Shown here: piece after piece, positions 7,730-17,824 of the stretch | Position numbering within the stretch: position 1 is the stretch's first letter | How the letters are laid out: each line of letters opens with the position of its first letter | NCBI GenBank assembly: GCA_003553485.1 | Contig: PWEJ01000112.1 | Coordinates: forward strand, 1-64,000 | DNA length: 64,000 nt | Direction of reading: 5' to 3' | Origin: Halanaerobiaceae bacterium | GTDB taxonomy: Bacteria > Bacillota > Halanaerobiia > Halanaerobiales > Halarsenatibacteraceae | Notes under the pieces: model-generated | What the model was told of the DNA's origin: nothing | Seen by the model: the letters and a program-made list of their open reading frames with translations, nothing else | Databases searched by the model: none | Made by a program: the position numbers and the translations under genes

Positions 7730-10700
7730 TTAAACTCGCAGGCCAGTGATAAATTCAGTCAATAGTCCAACCAGGGAGCCCGACCAACCATAGAGCTTGA
7801 GCTTGGTGAGATAGGGGCCAGCAAAAGAGTTAAATAAATCTTCTATGGCAGCTGGTTCCATGTTTTCTACCTGTTTAATTGCTATTTTTTTAATTTCCAG
7901 GGTATGCAGCAAAGCCTGGAAATGGTCTTCTAAACCGGCTATAGAATTAGTCAATAGCAGATTAAAGATAAATTCCAGGCTTTCCTGGTTTATGGCCTGA
8001 GAATAATCTCTGGTTGAACGAGATATGTGACAGTCTAATATGTCTTTTAACTCCTCCAGGAATTTATCCTCCTGCGATAAAGAAAGTATAAAATTATGCA
8101 AATCCCGGGATAAAACTTCAGGTCCTAATATGTCTTTAAGCTTGATAGATTCCTTTCTTTCCAGTAGGAAATTCTGCCCCAGGGCAAAGATTGAGAATAA
8201 CTTATCCTCTATTTTAGCTTTTTCCCCTCTGGTCAGGACAGAGTTATTTTTTTCAGCAGAAGGTTTTAATCCTGTAAAGCTCTGCCATATATTAGCGGGA
8301 CTTATAACATATAAACTAGTTTCAACAAGGAATTTCAAACCAGGTTCAATGATTTGTGAAAGTTTTTTGTTTTCTTTATCATCTAAAACTGTTATAAAAC
8401 TAGATATTTGTCTATCAAATATCTCTTCCCCGGCCAGAAAACCTTTTTGCCCATATTTAAAATCAGCCAGGCTGAGTTCTAAATTCCAGCCTATCTCGAA
8501 GAAGCGCCGGAAAAAACGTTGAAAGTTTCTGGCAACATCGTCTTTTTCCAGTAAAATAACAATCAACTGCTGCCAGTCTTCACTTTTAGCTCTTTTAAGT
8601 ACCTCTTCCGCTGTTCCCTGGCTAATTTTAATAATAAAGGGCTGTAAAATACTTTTCAAGGCCCGGCGATTGGCATTTAAAAATTCAGGCAATTCATCAT
8701 CCAATAATATATCAATTATTTCATCTAAGGTACCCCTGCCATCTGTTAAATAATAAGCCCCCCTAAAGAGGGCAGAGCTTATCCAGCCCTGTTGAAATTC
8801 CCCAGATTTCATCTCCTCTTCTAGTATATAGCTGGCAGCATCTTTGATTTCAGCTCGATTTTTTTGAAAATAATCCTCTAACCTAACAATAAAGAAGTCT
8901 AAAATAGAGTTGAAATTTTCTTCCAACAGGAAAATCAAATTTTCTCCCCAATCACCTTCAGTCTTCTTATATCTTTGTAAATAATCCTGAAAAACCTTGC
9001 TGACTTTCGGTATTGCCCTGCCTTCCTTTAGGCTACCTAACAAACCTTCCACAGAGGCTGTGGTAATTCTACTCCTGCTTGAGGTTGGAATAAGTTCTTT
9101 GATATTTCTTGCAGATAACTCCTCTACCAGAAGCCCCTGGCCTAAAGAAATAATTTGTTCCAGGCTCTTTTGCTTGTAATTAGCTAACTTTTTGTCTTCC
9201 TTATCTCCCGAAGCTTTAAATAGTCGTTGCCCGTAATCTATTGATTTATCTAGCAAAAATTCCACCAGGTTATCTTTTTGGTCAGAGGAAATATAGTTAT
9301 TTAGAGCTTGATCTTTGGTTAGAAAATAGTCATTTATTTTCAGTATAATATCACTTAAAATATTTTCCTCTATCTCTATCTCCTGATATACCTCGATTAT
9401 ATTTTCTTTGATTTTAAGCAATAAATCTGAAGTAATTTCCCAGTTTTCTATATTTCCCACAAGTCCCTCTGATATTTTTTCGCTATCCTGATAAATAAAA
9501 TCCGCCAGCCAATCTACGGTTTTGGTTGCAATTAAAGTGCTGCTGACCCTTGTTAGGGCTCTAACTCTGCGATAATTGTTTTTGCTCATTTCTGCATGGA
9601 TTAAATTCTCAATTTCTGAGCGCTTCTGTTGGAACAGAGAGCTGATCCGATAAGGCTCTAACAGGTCATCCTGGACAAAATCCCCTACAGCTATAGCAAA
9701 TCTTTCCTGATTGCGAGCAAATAAGCCCGGGGTCAGGGGCACCTGTAAACCAGCAATCTTCTTGGGTTGGTAGGGTCTGAAAATCATTTTTATTGCCAGG
9801 ACATTAGTGAGAAATCCTACAAAACCATAGACTAACATAGCTATTAGCAACCGACCAGGTCCAGCAGTTGCTGCCAGCAGACCTCCTCCTAAAATTTCTA
9901 ACATCAGGCCAGCAATAAAACCTAACAAACCACCAAAATAAGTTAGAGGTTTCAACTCTGTCCCCATAAAGCTTTCCACTACCTTGCGCATATCCTCAAC
10001 AGAAAGTTGGAATAAATTATCTGCCACTGCCTGACTAACTCTATCGCGTAACAACTCGGGAAGGTTGTTTTCAATAAGTTCCAGAAAGAAAGCAGTCATC
10101 CGCTCCTGATAATCATCCTGCAGCTCCAGCCGGTCAATTATCTTAACCGGGCTTTCTTCTTTCCATTGAGCCAACCAACTCTCAATACTTAACTCTAAAA
10201 AATCAGAGAGCCGGTCAGCCAACAAGGCATTTAATTGATATTCTTTAAAGCCTAAAGATCTATCAGTTAATTTATCAGTGGTAAAGAGTAAAATTATTTT
10301 TCTCAAAGAACTGGCAAAGTTATCATCCTGAGCTGCTGCTGAAAATAACTCAACCAGTGCTTTGTTAGCTTTTTGCTCTGCTGAAAAATTATGTATCAAT
10401 GTTGCTAATTTATAACTAACCTCTTCTGCTGCTCTAGGAGAAATTATTATTTTTTTGCTTATATTGCATAAAATATAGGGTAATTCCCTGGCCAATCTGC
10501 CAGCAAATTCTTCGCCGACTAAGTCTTCCAATGAGAGGTCATTTAATTCCCCGGAAAGTTTAACAATAAATTCACCAGGGGAAAAATCTTTAGTGAAATA
10601 ATCTTTAAATTTTGCCAGCAAAAATTCATACCAGGCAGTTTTATCGAAGAATTCTAGCTCAGAGATTCGGTAAAAAAACCAGCCCAGGCTTTTCTTTTCA

Positions 10701-11878
10701 AAAATTTCTGTTAATTCCTGCGATAAATCACTGGCCAGGCGGTCAATATTCTCTCCTGCAGCCAGGTCAGACATCACACCGCCGATTATGCCATAACGCT
10801 GGGCAACATTTCCCTGTAAGGCTTTGTAGAGGACCTGTTTTATGCTATTGCGTAGTCCCCTCCCCTGGGCCAGCACTTCTCCAATGGCTTTGTCCACTCT
10901 CTCCTCCAGTTCATCTCGATTATTCTCCAGCCAGGTTAACAAGCGGGAAATCACCTGAGGCAGTTCTTTCTGCAAAAGAGGAAAAAGAACCTCCTGCCAG
11001 TTCTCCCCCAAAAGTTCAGGCAGGGTTAAATCGATGCTCTGAAGAGAGGTGAAGAGGGCCTCCAGCAGATCTTCTCCAATACTTTTGCCGGTATTGGTCT
11101 CTAAAAAAGAGAGGATTTCTTCAGCCAGATTATTTTTGGCCGCTAATCTCTCAGTGGAAAGTAAAACCTCGGACAGTGGCTTGCGAAAAATACCAGTTAA
11201 TCTTTCCTGGAAATAATCTTCCAGCTCTAACTGAGCAAATAAATCTAAGAGAACTTCGTTTAATTTACCCTCTCTAGCCTGCAGTTCGTGCTGCCCTTTT
11301 TGCAGCAAGTTTTGGATATTTTCAGTTAATTGCTCCTGATCCTGTAACTCAGCTAAAATAGCCAGTAATAATTCAATGAATTCTGCAACTTTTTCTGGAT
11401 CCTGAAAAAACTCCTGACCCAGCTGCACCAGGTTTTCACTAATGATTTCTAACTGTTCAGGACTTATGGCCTCAGCCAGGTCATTATTTGAGGCCAGGGC
11501 AGTTAATATATCAGCCACAAAATCCTTCTGGCTGCCAAAGCTAGCTAACCCTTCAATTGACTGCTGAAATCCAGCAATATCCTGCCAATTAAGTCCCTGC
11601 AGCTCTTCTCGCATGCGGACAGATACTATATCATCTAAAAGTTTAGAGAGTTCCTTTTTAAACTCAGGGCTTTCAAGTTCACCAGAGATGGTCTTATAGT
11701 TAATAATTTTTTCTTCCACCAGGTTGCTTAAATTAAAAATAAATTCTTCTCTTGTCTCCTCTAAAACTCCACCAAAGGGACCAATCTTGCGAAATAACAT
11801 TCTAACTGCTATATCATTGGTAATATAGCCAGTAGCAGCACCGGCTAATCCATTTAATATCAAATTAAGTAAGTTCAT
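7730..11878 (-). CDS. Giant double DUF445-type membrane protein
   Basis: A 1,382-residue protein, several times longer than single-copy DUF445/YheB proteins (about 400 residues). The DUF445 hallmark appears twice: GYITNDIAVRMLFR at about 17-30, and GFLTNVLAIKMIFRP at about 688-702, next to a hydrophobic stretch (about 640-690). A last membrane segment (GWSGSLVGLLTEFITG) is at the extreme C terminus. Between the membrane parts are long, E/Q/L-rich helical regions likely to form extended coils. This looks like duplication or fusion of two modules. The function of the family is unknown. It follows aspartate kinase by 45 bases. Confidence 0.75.
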   Translation of the reverse strand: MNLLNLILNGLAGAATGYITNDIAVRMLFRKIGPFGGVLEETREEFIFNLSNLVEEKIINYKTISGELESPEFKKELSKLLDDIVSVRMREELQGLNWQDIAGFQQSIEGLASFGSQKDFVADILTALASNNDLAEAISPEQLEIISENLVQLGQEFFQDPEKVAEFIELLLAILAELQDQEQLTENIQNLLQKGQHELQAREGKLNEVLLDLFAQLELEDYFQERLTGIFRKPLSEVLLSTERLAAKNNLAEEILSFLETNTGKSIGEDLLEALFTSLQSIDLTLPELLGENWQEVLFPLLQKELPQVISRLLTWLENNRDELEERVDKAIGEVLAQGRGLRNSIKQVLYKALQGNVAQRYGIIGGVMSDLAAGENIDRLASDLSQELTEIFEKKSLGWFFYRISELEFFDKTAWYEFLLAKFKDYFTKDFSPGEFIVKLSGELNDLSLEDLVGEEFAGRLARELPYILCNISKKIIISPRAAEEVSYKLATLIHNFSAEQKANKALVELFSAAAQDDNFASSLRKIILLFTTDKLTDRSLGFKEYQLNALLADRLSDFLELSIESWLAQWKEESPVKIIDRLELQDDYQERMTAFFLELIENNLPELLRDRVSQAVADNLFQLSVEDMRKVVESFMGTELKPLTYFGGLLGFIAGLMLEILGGGLLAATAGPGRLLIAMLVYGFVGFLTNVLAIKMIFRPYQPKKIAGLQVPLTPGLFARNQERFAIAVGDFVQDDLLEPYRISSLFQQKRSEIENLIHAEMSKNNYRRVRALTRVSSTLIATKTVDWLADFIYQDSEKISEGLVGNIENWEITSDLLLKIKENIIEVYQEIEIEENILSDIILKINDYFLTKDQALNNYISSDQKDNLVEFLLDKSIDYGQRLFKASGDKEDKKLANYKQKSLEQIISLGQGLLVEELSARNIKELIPTSSRSRITTASVEGLLGSLKEGRAIPKVSKVFQDYLQRYKKTEGDWGENLIFLLEENFNSILDFFIVRLEDYFQKNRAEIKDAASYILEEEMKSGEFQQGWISSALFRGAYYLTDGRGTLDEIIDILLDDELPEFLNANRRALKSILQPFIIKISQGTAEEVLKRAKSEDWQQLIVILLEKDDVARNFQRFFRRFFEIGWNLELSLADFKYGQKGFLAGEEIFDRQISSFITVLDDKENKKLSQIIEPGLKFLVETSLYVISPANIWQSFTGLKPSAEKNNSVLTRGEKAKIEDKLFSIFALGQNFLLERKESIKLKDILGPEVLSRDLHNFILSLSQEDKFLEELKDILDCHISRSTRDYSQAINQESLEFIFNLLLTNSIAGLEDHFQALLHTLEIKKIAIKQVENMEPAAIEDLFNSFAGPYLTKLKLYGWSGSLVGLLTEFITGLRV

Positions 11879-11923
11879 TAAATCCCCCCGGTTATTTCAC
11901 AGGACAATTAAGCCGTCATTTTA

Positions 11924-13144
11924 TTAGTTCTGATCAGCAACCAGACCAAAATCTTCCCCCACCAGGGCAGCCGCTTTTTCTTTCTGCGCTGCTGGCACTA
12001 ACCAGCTTATTTTGATTTCAGAAGTAGTAACCAGCAGAATATCTATCTCCTTTTCAGCCAGCAGGGCAAAAACTCTAGCTGCTACACCTGGTTGTGATCT
12101 CATACCTGGTCCAACTACGGATATTTTACTTACATCCTGGCGGTACCACCATTCTTCAATATCCCACTGTTGTCTGGATTGAGAAATAATTTCTTTGGCC
12201 TGAGATAAATCTCCTTCAGCGATGGTAAAACTGAGATGCATCCGCCCCTGTCGATCTTTTAGCTGAGATATCATATCGACATTTATTTCTGCTCTGGCCA
12301 GGTTAGAGAAGACAGCAGCTAAAGTTTTAGAATTACCAGGGACATTGCGCAGGGTTATCTCAATATCCTCATCAGAGACAGCTAAACCAGTTACAATACT
12401 GGCTTCTAAATAATCCACCCCGCCATTTATAACTGTACCCTGATAACCTGAACAACTACGTCCAACATAAAGGGGAACTTCATATTTTTGGGCCAGTTCT
12501 ACAGCTCGAGGATGGATTACCTCAGCTCCCAAGCTGGCCATCTCTAACATCTCTTCATAGGATATTCTATCAAGTTTACGAGCTCGAGGCAAAATTCCAG
12601 GGTCACAGGTATAAATACCGTCGACATCAGTGTATATCTCACAGCGAGCTTCCAGCTTGGCAGCCAGGGCTACCGCTGAAGTATCACTGCCTCCTCTGCC
12701 TAAGGTGGTATATTCATCATTCTCAGCTACACCTTGATAACCGGCCACCACTGGTATATTACCCCTCTGTAATTCCTGATGAAGACGGCTGGTATCAATG
12801 TCTATAATCCGGGCTTTCTGATGGCTATTGGTGGTAGTAAGATTTAACTGAGCCCCTGTAAAGGAGACAGCCTCTTTCCCTAACTCCTGTAAGGCCATCG
12901 ATAATAAAGCTATTGAAACCTGCTCACCGGTATTGAGCAGCATATCAAGCTCTCTGGGGTCAGGTTCGTCACTGACAGAATGAGCCAGGGATAGCAGTTC
13001 ATCTGTGGTGTCCCCCATGGCTGAAACTATAACTACAATACCTACTTCTTCACTCCAGCGTTCTTTTATCTGTCTGGCCACCTCTTTGATTTTATCAACA
13101 GTTGCTAGAGAGCTACCACCAAATTTCTGAACAATAATTTCCAT
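11924..13144 (-). CDS. lysC: Aspartate kinase
   Basis: A 406-residue monofunctional aspartate kinase, catalysing the first step from aspartate to lysine, threonine and methionine. VQKFGGSSLA at 5-14 is the kinase signature; GRGGSDTSAVALAAKL is the substrate loop. The C-terminal third (from about 260) holds the two ACT regulatory domains, so allosteric control by end products is expected. The start is an ATG with an upstream GGCGGAGGATA. It lies 95 bases after pyrE and may be partly cotranscribed with the pyr operon; no terminator is evident between them. Confidence 0.93.
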   Translation of the reverse strand: MEIIVQKFGGSSLATVDKIKEVARQIKERWSEEVGIVVIVSAMGDTTDELLSLAHSVSDEPDPRELDMLLNTGEQVSIALLSMALQELGKEAVSFTGAQLNLTTTNSHQKARIIDIDTSRLHQELQRGNIPVVAGYQGVAENDEYTTLGRGGSDTSAVALAAKLEARCEIYTDVDGIYTCDPGILPRARKLDRISYEEMLEMASLGAEVIHPRAVELAQKYEVPLYVGRSCSGYQGTVINGGVDYLEASIVTGLAVSDEDIEITLRNVPGNSKTLAAVFSNLARAEINVDMISQLKDRQGRMHLSFTIAEGDLSQAKEIISQSRQQWDIEEWWYRQDVSKISVVGPGMRSQPGVAARVFALLAEKEIDILLVTTSEIKISWLVPAAQKEKAAALVGEDFGLVADQN

Positions 13145-13239
13145 TACAAATATCCTCCGCCTATCTATATAAAAATAATTTTATGGTGCTGCTAAAATTC
13201 CTTAGATTCTTTAATACTTTATCATATCTGGATAAAAAT

Positions 13240-13812
13240 TTAAAGTAATTCTTTGCTTCCAGGCTTCTGCAAAGCTAATCCAGCCTGGCACTGCTTGCAA
13301 TCAGTTGCTGGAATCGCAGAAACCTTTAGCTCCAGGAGGGGTTTGAAATCATAAGAAAAGTCGACCTTTCCTCCACTGCGATCAATAATAGAGGTTATGC
13401 CAATAATATCTACGTTATATTGTTCTAATAATCGTAAAACTTCTTTGACAGATCCTCCGGTAGTAACGACATCCTCAACTACCAACACCCTTTCTCCAGG
13501 CTGCAAAGAAAATCCCCGGCGGAGTTCCATCTGACCCGATTTTCTTTCGCTAAAGATGCTTCTCACCTCAAGGGCAGCAGCAGTGACATAAGAAAAAACA
13601 ATCCCTCCCGTGGCTGGACCAATAACCACATCAATATCTTCCTGCCAGCATTGAGCCGCTATTTCTCCCAGCCTGGCTGCCCTAGCAGGGTATTGCAATA
13701 CTTTAGCACACTGAATATACTTATTGGCATGTAAACCGGAACTCAACTCAAAATGTCCAGTTAAAAGAGCCTCACTTTTTTGCAACATATCCTGTACTTC
13801 ATTAGCTGTCAT
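13240..13812 (-). CDS. pyrE: Orotate phosphoribosyltransferase
   Basis: A 190-residue enzyme that joins orotate and PRPP to give OMP. The type I PRPP loop is VLVVEDVVTTGGS at about 108-120, and the FSERK segment is also typical. The C-terminal DCKQCQAG variant with two cysteines is seen in the Firmicute branch. It is the last gene of the pyr cluster, 86 bases after pyrD. A good AGGAGG-type site precedes the ATG. Confidence 0.93.
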   Translation of the reverse strand: MTANEVQDMLQKSEALLTGHFELSSGLHANKYIQCAKVLQYPARAARLGEIAAQCWQEDIDVVIGPATGGIVFSYVTAAALEVRSIFSERKSGQMELRRGFSLQPGERVLVVEDVVTTGGSVKEVLRLLEQYNVDIIGITSIIDRSGGKVDFSYDFKPLLELKVSAIPATDCKQCQAGLALQKPGSKELL

Positions 13813-13898
13813 TATATAACCTCCTGTAGTTGTTTAAAAATGTTTTATATAGAATCAATAATATCAGTAGCAAAGCCTGGCTGATGAGTTAATAAGCT

Positions 13899-14816
13899 CT
13901 ATTGCTGCGCCTTGCCAATAATCTCTTGCAGAGAGGAATAATTATGGTGGGCTAAATAATCTGCAATACCTTCCTTGATTTTCAGGGCTGCCTGAGGGTC
14001 TAACAAGGTAGCTGTCCCTACGGCAATGGCTTTAGCTCCGGCCAGGAGGAATTTAACTGCATCTTCTCCTGTCATGATTCCTCCTACTCCTAAAATAGGC
14101 AAGATATCGGCAGCGGCCAATTGGTATACCAATTTTAAAGCAACCGGTCTAATAGCCGGGCCAGATAAACCGCCATAGATATTACCCAGTTCAGGTTTCT
14201 GTCTCTTAAGATCTATATCCAGGGCCGGTAAAGTATTTGCAACAGCTAAAGATTTTGCCCCTCCCTCTTTAGCAGCCTGAGCTACTGCTTCAATATCACT
14301 AACCACAGGGGTTAGCTTCACCATAATCCAGCCGGGATAATTTTTAGCGACCTTGCTGGTAACTTCATAAACCATAGCCGGATCAGTTCCAAAGGCTAAT
14401 CCTCCTTCACCTATATTGGGACAGGAGACATTTATCTCTAAACCAGTTATCCCGGGCTCATCTTTAAGTTCAGCAGCTAATTTAGCAAAGTCAGCAATGC
14501 TGTGGCCAGAAATATTGGCCAAAATTTTAGTTTCTTGCCGGGCCAGCCAGGGAAGTTGCTCTTTTTTGAAATTAGCTATGCCAGGATTTTCTAAACCTAT
14601 GGAATTTATTATCCCAGCTGGAGTTTCAACAATTCTAGGAGGAGGGTTGCCTGTGCTGGGCTCCACCGTTATGCCTTTGACTATTAAACCGCCTAACTCA
14701 GAAAGTTGGAATTCACTGGCCAGCTCCTGGCCAAAACCACAGGTACCAGAAGCGGTAAGTACTGGATTGGATAATTCTAGTTCCCCAAGGGCAGTGGATA
14801 AATCGATTTTAGCCAT
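13899..14816 (-). CDS. pyrD: Dihydroorotate dehydrogenase B, catalytic subunit
   Basis: A 305-residue FMN enzyme of the class 1B type. LTASGTCGFG near the N terminus, the NVSCPN active-site motif with its cysteine, and GVGGIMTGEDAVKFLLAGA for FMN phosphate binding are visible. It partners with PyrK to pass electrons to NAD+. Its start overlaps the pyrK stop by 8 bases, indicating translational coupling. Confidence 0.95.
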   Translation of the reverse strand: MAKIDLSTALGELELSNPVLTASGTCGFGQELASEFQLSELGGLIVKGITVEPSTGNPPPRIVETPAGIINSIGLENPGIANFKKEQLPWLARQETKILANISGHSIADFAKLAAELKDEPGITGLEINVSCPNIGEGGLAFGTDPAMVYEVTSKVAKNYPGWIMVKLTPVVSDIEAVAQAAKEGGAKSLAVANTLPALDIDLKRQKPELGNIYGGLSGPAIRPVALKLVYQLAAADILPILGVGGIMTGEDAVKFLLAGAKAIAVGTATLLDPQAALKIKEGIADYLAHHNYSSLQEIIGKAQQ

Positions 14817-15588
14817 TAGAGAAGATCACCTCCTGAGAAGAAAAGACCGGGCCCTCATGGCAGACCCTTTTGTTCCCTTTAGAGGTTGAACAGACACAGG
14901 AGAGACAGACCCCCGTGCCACAGGCCATTCTTTCTTCTAAAGAAAACTCCCCGGCAATATTTTGGGCAGCCATTATTTTCTGGATCTTCTCCAGCATAGG
15001 ATCAGGCCCACAACTAACTAACCAATCTATATCTATTTCTTCAGAGGATAAAAATTTTTGTAAAAGCTCAACAGCTGTACCAGCAAAACCTGTTAGGCCA
15101 TCTTCACTGGCCAATTTTAAGTTGAAATCGAGGTTTTTAAAATCCGCCGATAAAACCTGTATTTGCTCGCTATTTTGCGCTCCTAAAAAGAGATAAAGCT
15201 CATTTTCTTTAACCAGTTGAGAGGTTAAAAAATAAAGGGGGATTATTCCCAGTCCGCCTCCCAGCAAAACTACTTTTTGCCTGGAAATATCAGTGGTGAA
15301 ACCAGAGCCTAAAGGGCCTAAAAAGTCTATTGTATCTCCGGGGCGAAAAGTGGTCATAATCTTTGTGCCTCGTCCTCTAACCTGATAAACAAAGGTTAAT
15401 ATACTCCTATCTTCATCAGCACTATAGATGCTAAAGGGGCGACGCAAAAGAGGATCCCAGCTTTCTTTCTTTCTCACAGAGAAGTGACAGAACTGCCCTG
15501 GCTGAGCCTCCCGGGCTGCCTTTTCTTCCTTTACTTCCAGGCGAAAAAGTTCAGGGCCAATCTGGCTGTTAGCAATAACCTTTGCCAT
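14809..15588 (-). CDS. pyrK: Dihydroorotate dehydrogenase B, electron transfer subunit
   Basis: A 259-residue FAD and 2Fe-2S subunit. RRPFSIYSAD binds FAD, LLGGGLGIIPLYFL is the pyridine-nucleotide motif, and the C-terminal CGTGVCLSCVC with a later cysteine holds the iron-sulfur cluster. It starts directly at the pyrF stop and overlaps pyrD, giving the 1:1 stoichiometry expected for the PyrDK complex. Confidence 0.95.
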   Translation of the reverse strand: MAKVIANSQIGPELFRLEVKEEKAAREAQPGQFCHFSVRKKESWDPLLRRPFSIYSADEDRSILTFVYQVRGRGTKIMTTFRPGDTIDFLGPLGSGFTTDISRQKVVLLGGGLGIIPLYFLTSQLVKENELYLFLGAQNSEQIQVLSADFKNLDFNLKLASEDGLTGFAGTAVELLQKFLSSEEIDIDWLVSCGPDPMLEKIQKIMAAQNIAGEFSLEERMACGTGVCLSCVCSTSKGNKRVCHEGPVFSSQEVIFSNG

Positions 15589-16551
15589 TTATTTTTTACC
15601 TCCTACCCGCACTTCATTGATTTCCTCTTTCATCTGCCGGGCGGCAAATTCAGCTGCCTCAGCATAATTTGCGGTTGAAAATTTTTCAGCTATTTCTGGA
15701 CGCTGCCAGGCAAAAATAATGGAACGAGCTGCATTGACTATGCCCCCCAGTCCCCTTTCATCAAAGCCACCAGCTGTTTCAGCTGCTCCTCCTCCCTGAG
15801 CTCCGTAACCAGGGATAAGAAAGAAGGTAGATTCCAATTGAGCTCGCAGGTGAGCCAGTTCTTCTGGACGGGTCGCCCCTACAACTGCCCCTAAATTACT
15901 ATAACCACTTTCTCCCTGATATTCACTACCCCATTCAGCAATTAAACTTCCCAGTTTTAAATAAAAGGGTGTATCATCTGCTAAGAGAAGATCCTGCAGG
16001 GCTCCTGCTCCAGGGTTAGAGGTTCTAACTAGAGCAAAGGCTCCCTTATCTGGATAATTCAAAAAAGGAGCTATTCCCTCCTGGCCTAAAAAGGGGTTAA
16101 TAGTTAAGGCATCAGCTTTTCCCAGCCCAGAGAGAGAATCTGTTTTGAGATAGGCATCAGCATATCCCCGGGCTGAACTGCCAATATCATTTCTTTTACC
16201 ATCAAACAGCACTAAAAGACCTTCTTTTTGAGCAATATCAATAGTTTGTTTTAGAGCCTCTATTCCAGCCAGGCCTAATTGCTCATAAAGAGCCAGTTGC
16301 GGTTTAACTATTACTGCAGTTTTAGCCACAGCAGCTATAATTTCACTATTAAATTCTATAATAACATCTCGTAGTCTAGCAGTTTTCTCACTTCTATCAG
16401 GGGCTGAATTGACCTGATATTTCTCCAGGAGAAAATCTGGCAATCTGTCTAAATGGGGATCTAAGCCAACACAAACAACACTATTCTTTTTCTCAATCTC
16501 GGCAATTAACTTATCAATAAAGAATTTCAGCCTCATCACCTCTATCATCAT
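15589..16551 (-). CDS. pyrF: Orotidine 5'-phosphate decarboxylase
   Basis: A 320-residue decarboxylase of the long (type 2) group. VVCVGLDPHLDRLP lies near the N terminus, VLFDGKRNDIGSSARGYA contains the catalytic D-K-D set, and the C-terminal IPGYGAQGG is the phosphate gripper. The start is uncertain: the longest frame gives ATG at 16551, but the ATG at 16536 lies directly after an AGAGG and gives an N terminus closer to the family. Either start overlaps pyrC. Confidence 0.93.
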   Translation of the reverse strand: MMIEVMRLKFFIDKLIAEIEKKNSVVCVGLDPHLDRLPDFLLEKYQVNSAPDRSEKTARLRDVIIEFNSEIIAAVAKTAVIVKPQLALYEQLGLAGIEALKQTIDIAQKEGLLVLFDGKRNDIGSSARGYADAYLKTDSLSGLGKADALTINPFLGQEGIAPFLNYPDKGAFALVRTSNPGAGALQDLLLADDTPFYLKLGSLIAEWGSEYQGESGYSNLGAVVGATRPEELAHLRAQLESTFFLIPGYGAQGGGAAETAGGFDERGLGGIVNAARSIIFAWQRPEIAEKFSTANYAEAAEFAARQMKEEINEVRVGGKK

Positions 16552-17824
16552 AAATAATTTGGCCCTCTTTAATGGTTAAGAGGATTTTGCCAGTGCAATC
16601 TTTTCCTGCATAGGGAGAATGTTTGCCAAGAGATTTAAACTTGCCGGGATCTATCTGCCATTTTTTCTTAGGATTAAAGACTGTTAAGTCAGCTGGGGTT
16701 CCCTCTTTTAGGCCCTCAACTTCCAATTGTAGGATTTCAGCTGGATTATAATACATCAATTCCACCAATTTATCCCAGTGGAGTTTTTGCTGACTGATTA
16801 AGTCTTCATGCAGCACAGCCACTGCTGTCTCCAGACCAGAGATGCCAAAGGCGGCAGAGTCAAAAGTACCCATCTTTTCTTCTATCGTATGAGGGGCATG
16901 ATCAGTAGCTATTACTGCAATCTCATCCTCCTTTAGAGCTTGCTGTAAGGCCTGGCGGTCCTCTTCACTTCGCAAAGGTGGATTTACCTTTGTAGCTGTG
17001 TCATAACCCAGGACAGCTTTGTCGTTCAGAGTCAGATGGTGCGGTGTAACTTCAGCCGTTACTTTAATCCCTTTATTAATCGCCTCTAAAACCATTTCTA
17101 AGCCTCTTTTGGTGCTTAAATGGGCAATATGGAGGCTAGCCCCAGTTAATTCTGCCAGGGCTATATCTCGGGCTATCATGATCTCTTCTGCTGCTGCTGG
17201 AATAGGCTTTAGCCCTAAAATCGAGGAGTAATATCCTTCATGCATAACCCCCTCTGCTGCCAATTTTAAATCTTCGCAGTGACTAATTATTGGCAGGTTA
17301 AAATCAGAAGCATATTCCATCGCCCGCCGCATAACTTCACTATTCATAACTGGCTGCCCATCATCTGTTAGTCCAAGAACGCCTGACTGAGCTAAAAAAC
17401 CTATTTCTGCTAATTCATTACCGGCACTGCCTTTGGTAATACTTCCCAGAGGCTTTACATCAACGGGAACCTCAGCTGCTCTGGCCTTTATAAGCTCTAT
17501 AGTGGCTGGATTATCGGCCACAGGCCTGGTATTGGGCATAACAACCACGGTAGTAAATCCTCCAGCAGCTGCTGCTTCACTGCCAGTTCTTATGGTTTCC
17601 TTTTCTTCAAAGCCAGGTTCTCTAAAATGAGCATGCATATCTATTAAGCCTGGCAGCAACATTGCTCCCTTTAAATCCAGAGTTTTATCATTCTGATTAT
17701 TATTTTTTCCAGTCTGTGAATTTGTTATCTTTGCTATCTGGCCATCTTCCAGCAAAATATCAGCTCTATCAGGAAGTTCATTTTTCGGATCTACTGGAGT
17801 GCAATTTTTAAGCAAGGTTCTCAT
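16514..17824 (-). CDS. pyrC: Dihydroorotase
   Basis: A 436-residue amidohydrolase that closes carbamoyl aspartate to dihydroorotate. GLIDMHAHFREPG carries the first zinc ligands, ISHCED and HIAHLST further ligands, and ATDHAPHT the catalytic aspartate. It is the type I, PyrC/AllB-like form. It overlaps pyrB by 17 bases and pyrF by 38 or fewer, so the pyr genes are tightly coupled. Confidence 0.95.
   Translation of the reverse strand: MRTLLKNCTPVDPKNELPDRADILLEDGQIAKITNSQTGKNNNQNDKTLDLKGAMLLPGLIDMHAHFREPGFEEKETIRTGSEAAAAGGFTTVVVMPNTRPVADNPATIELIKARAAEVPVDVKPLGSITKGSAGNELAEIGFLAQSGVLGLTDDGQPVMNSEVMRRAMEYASDFNLPIISHCEDLKLAAEGVMHEGYYSSILGLKPIPAAAEEIMIARDIALAELTGASLHIAHLSTKRGLEMVLEAINKGIKVTAEVTPHHLTLNDKAVLGYDTATKVNPPLRSEEDRQALQQALKEDEIAVIATDHAPHTIEEKMGTFDSAAFGISGLETAVAVLHEDLISQQKLHWDKLVELMYYNPAEILQLEVEGLKEGTPADLTVFNPKKKWQIDPGKFKSLGKHSPYAGKDCTGKILLTIKEGQIIYDDRGDEAEILY

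Noticed and set aside
8040-11052. Plus-strand frames inside the DUF445 gene
   Set aside because: They are shadows of the 1,382-codon minus-strand gene, with no ribosome sites and low-complexity content.
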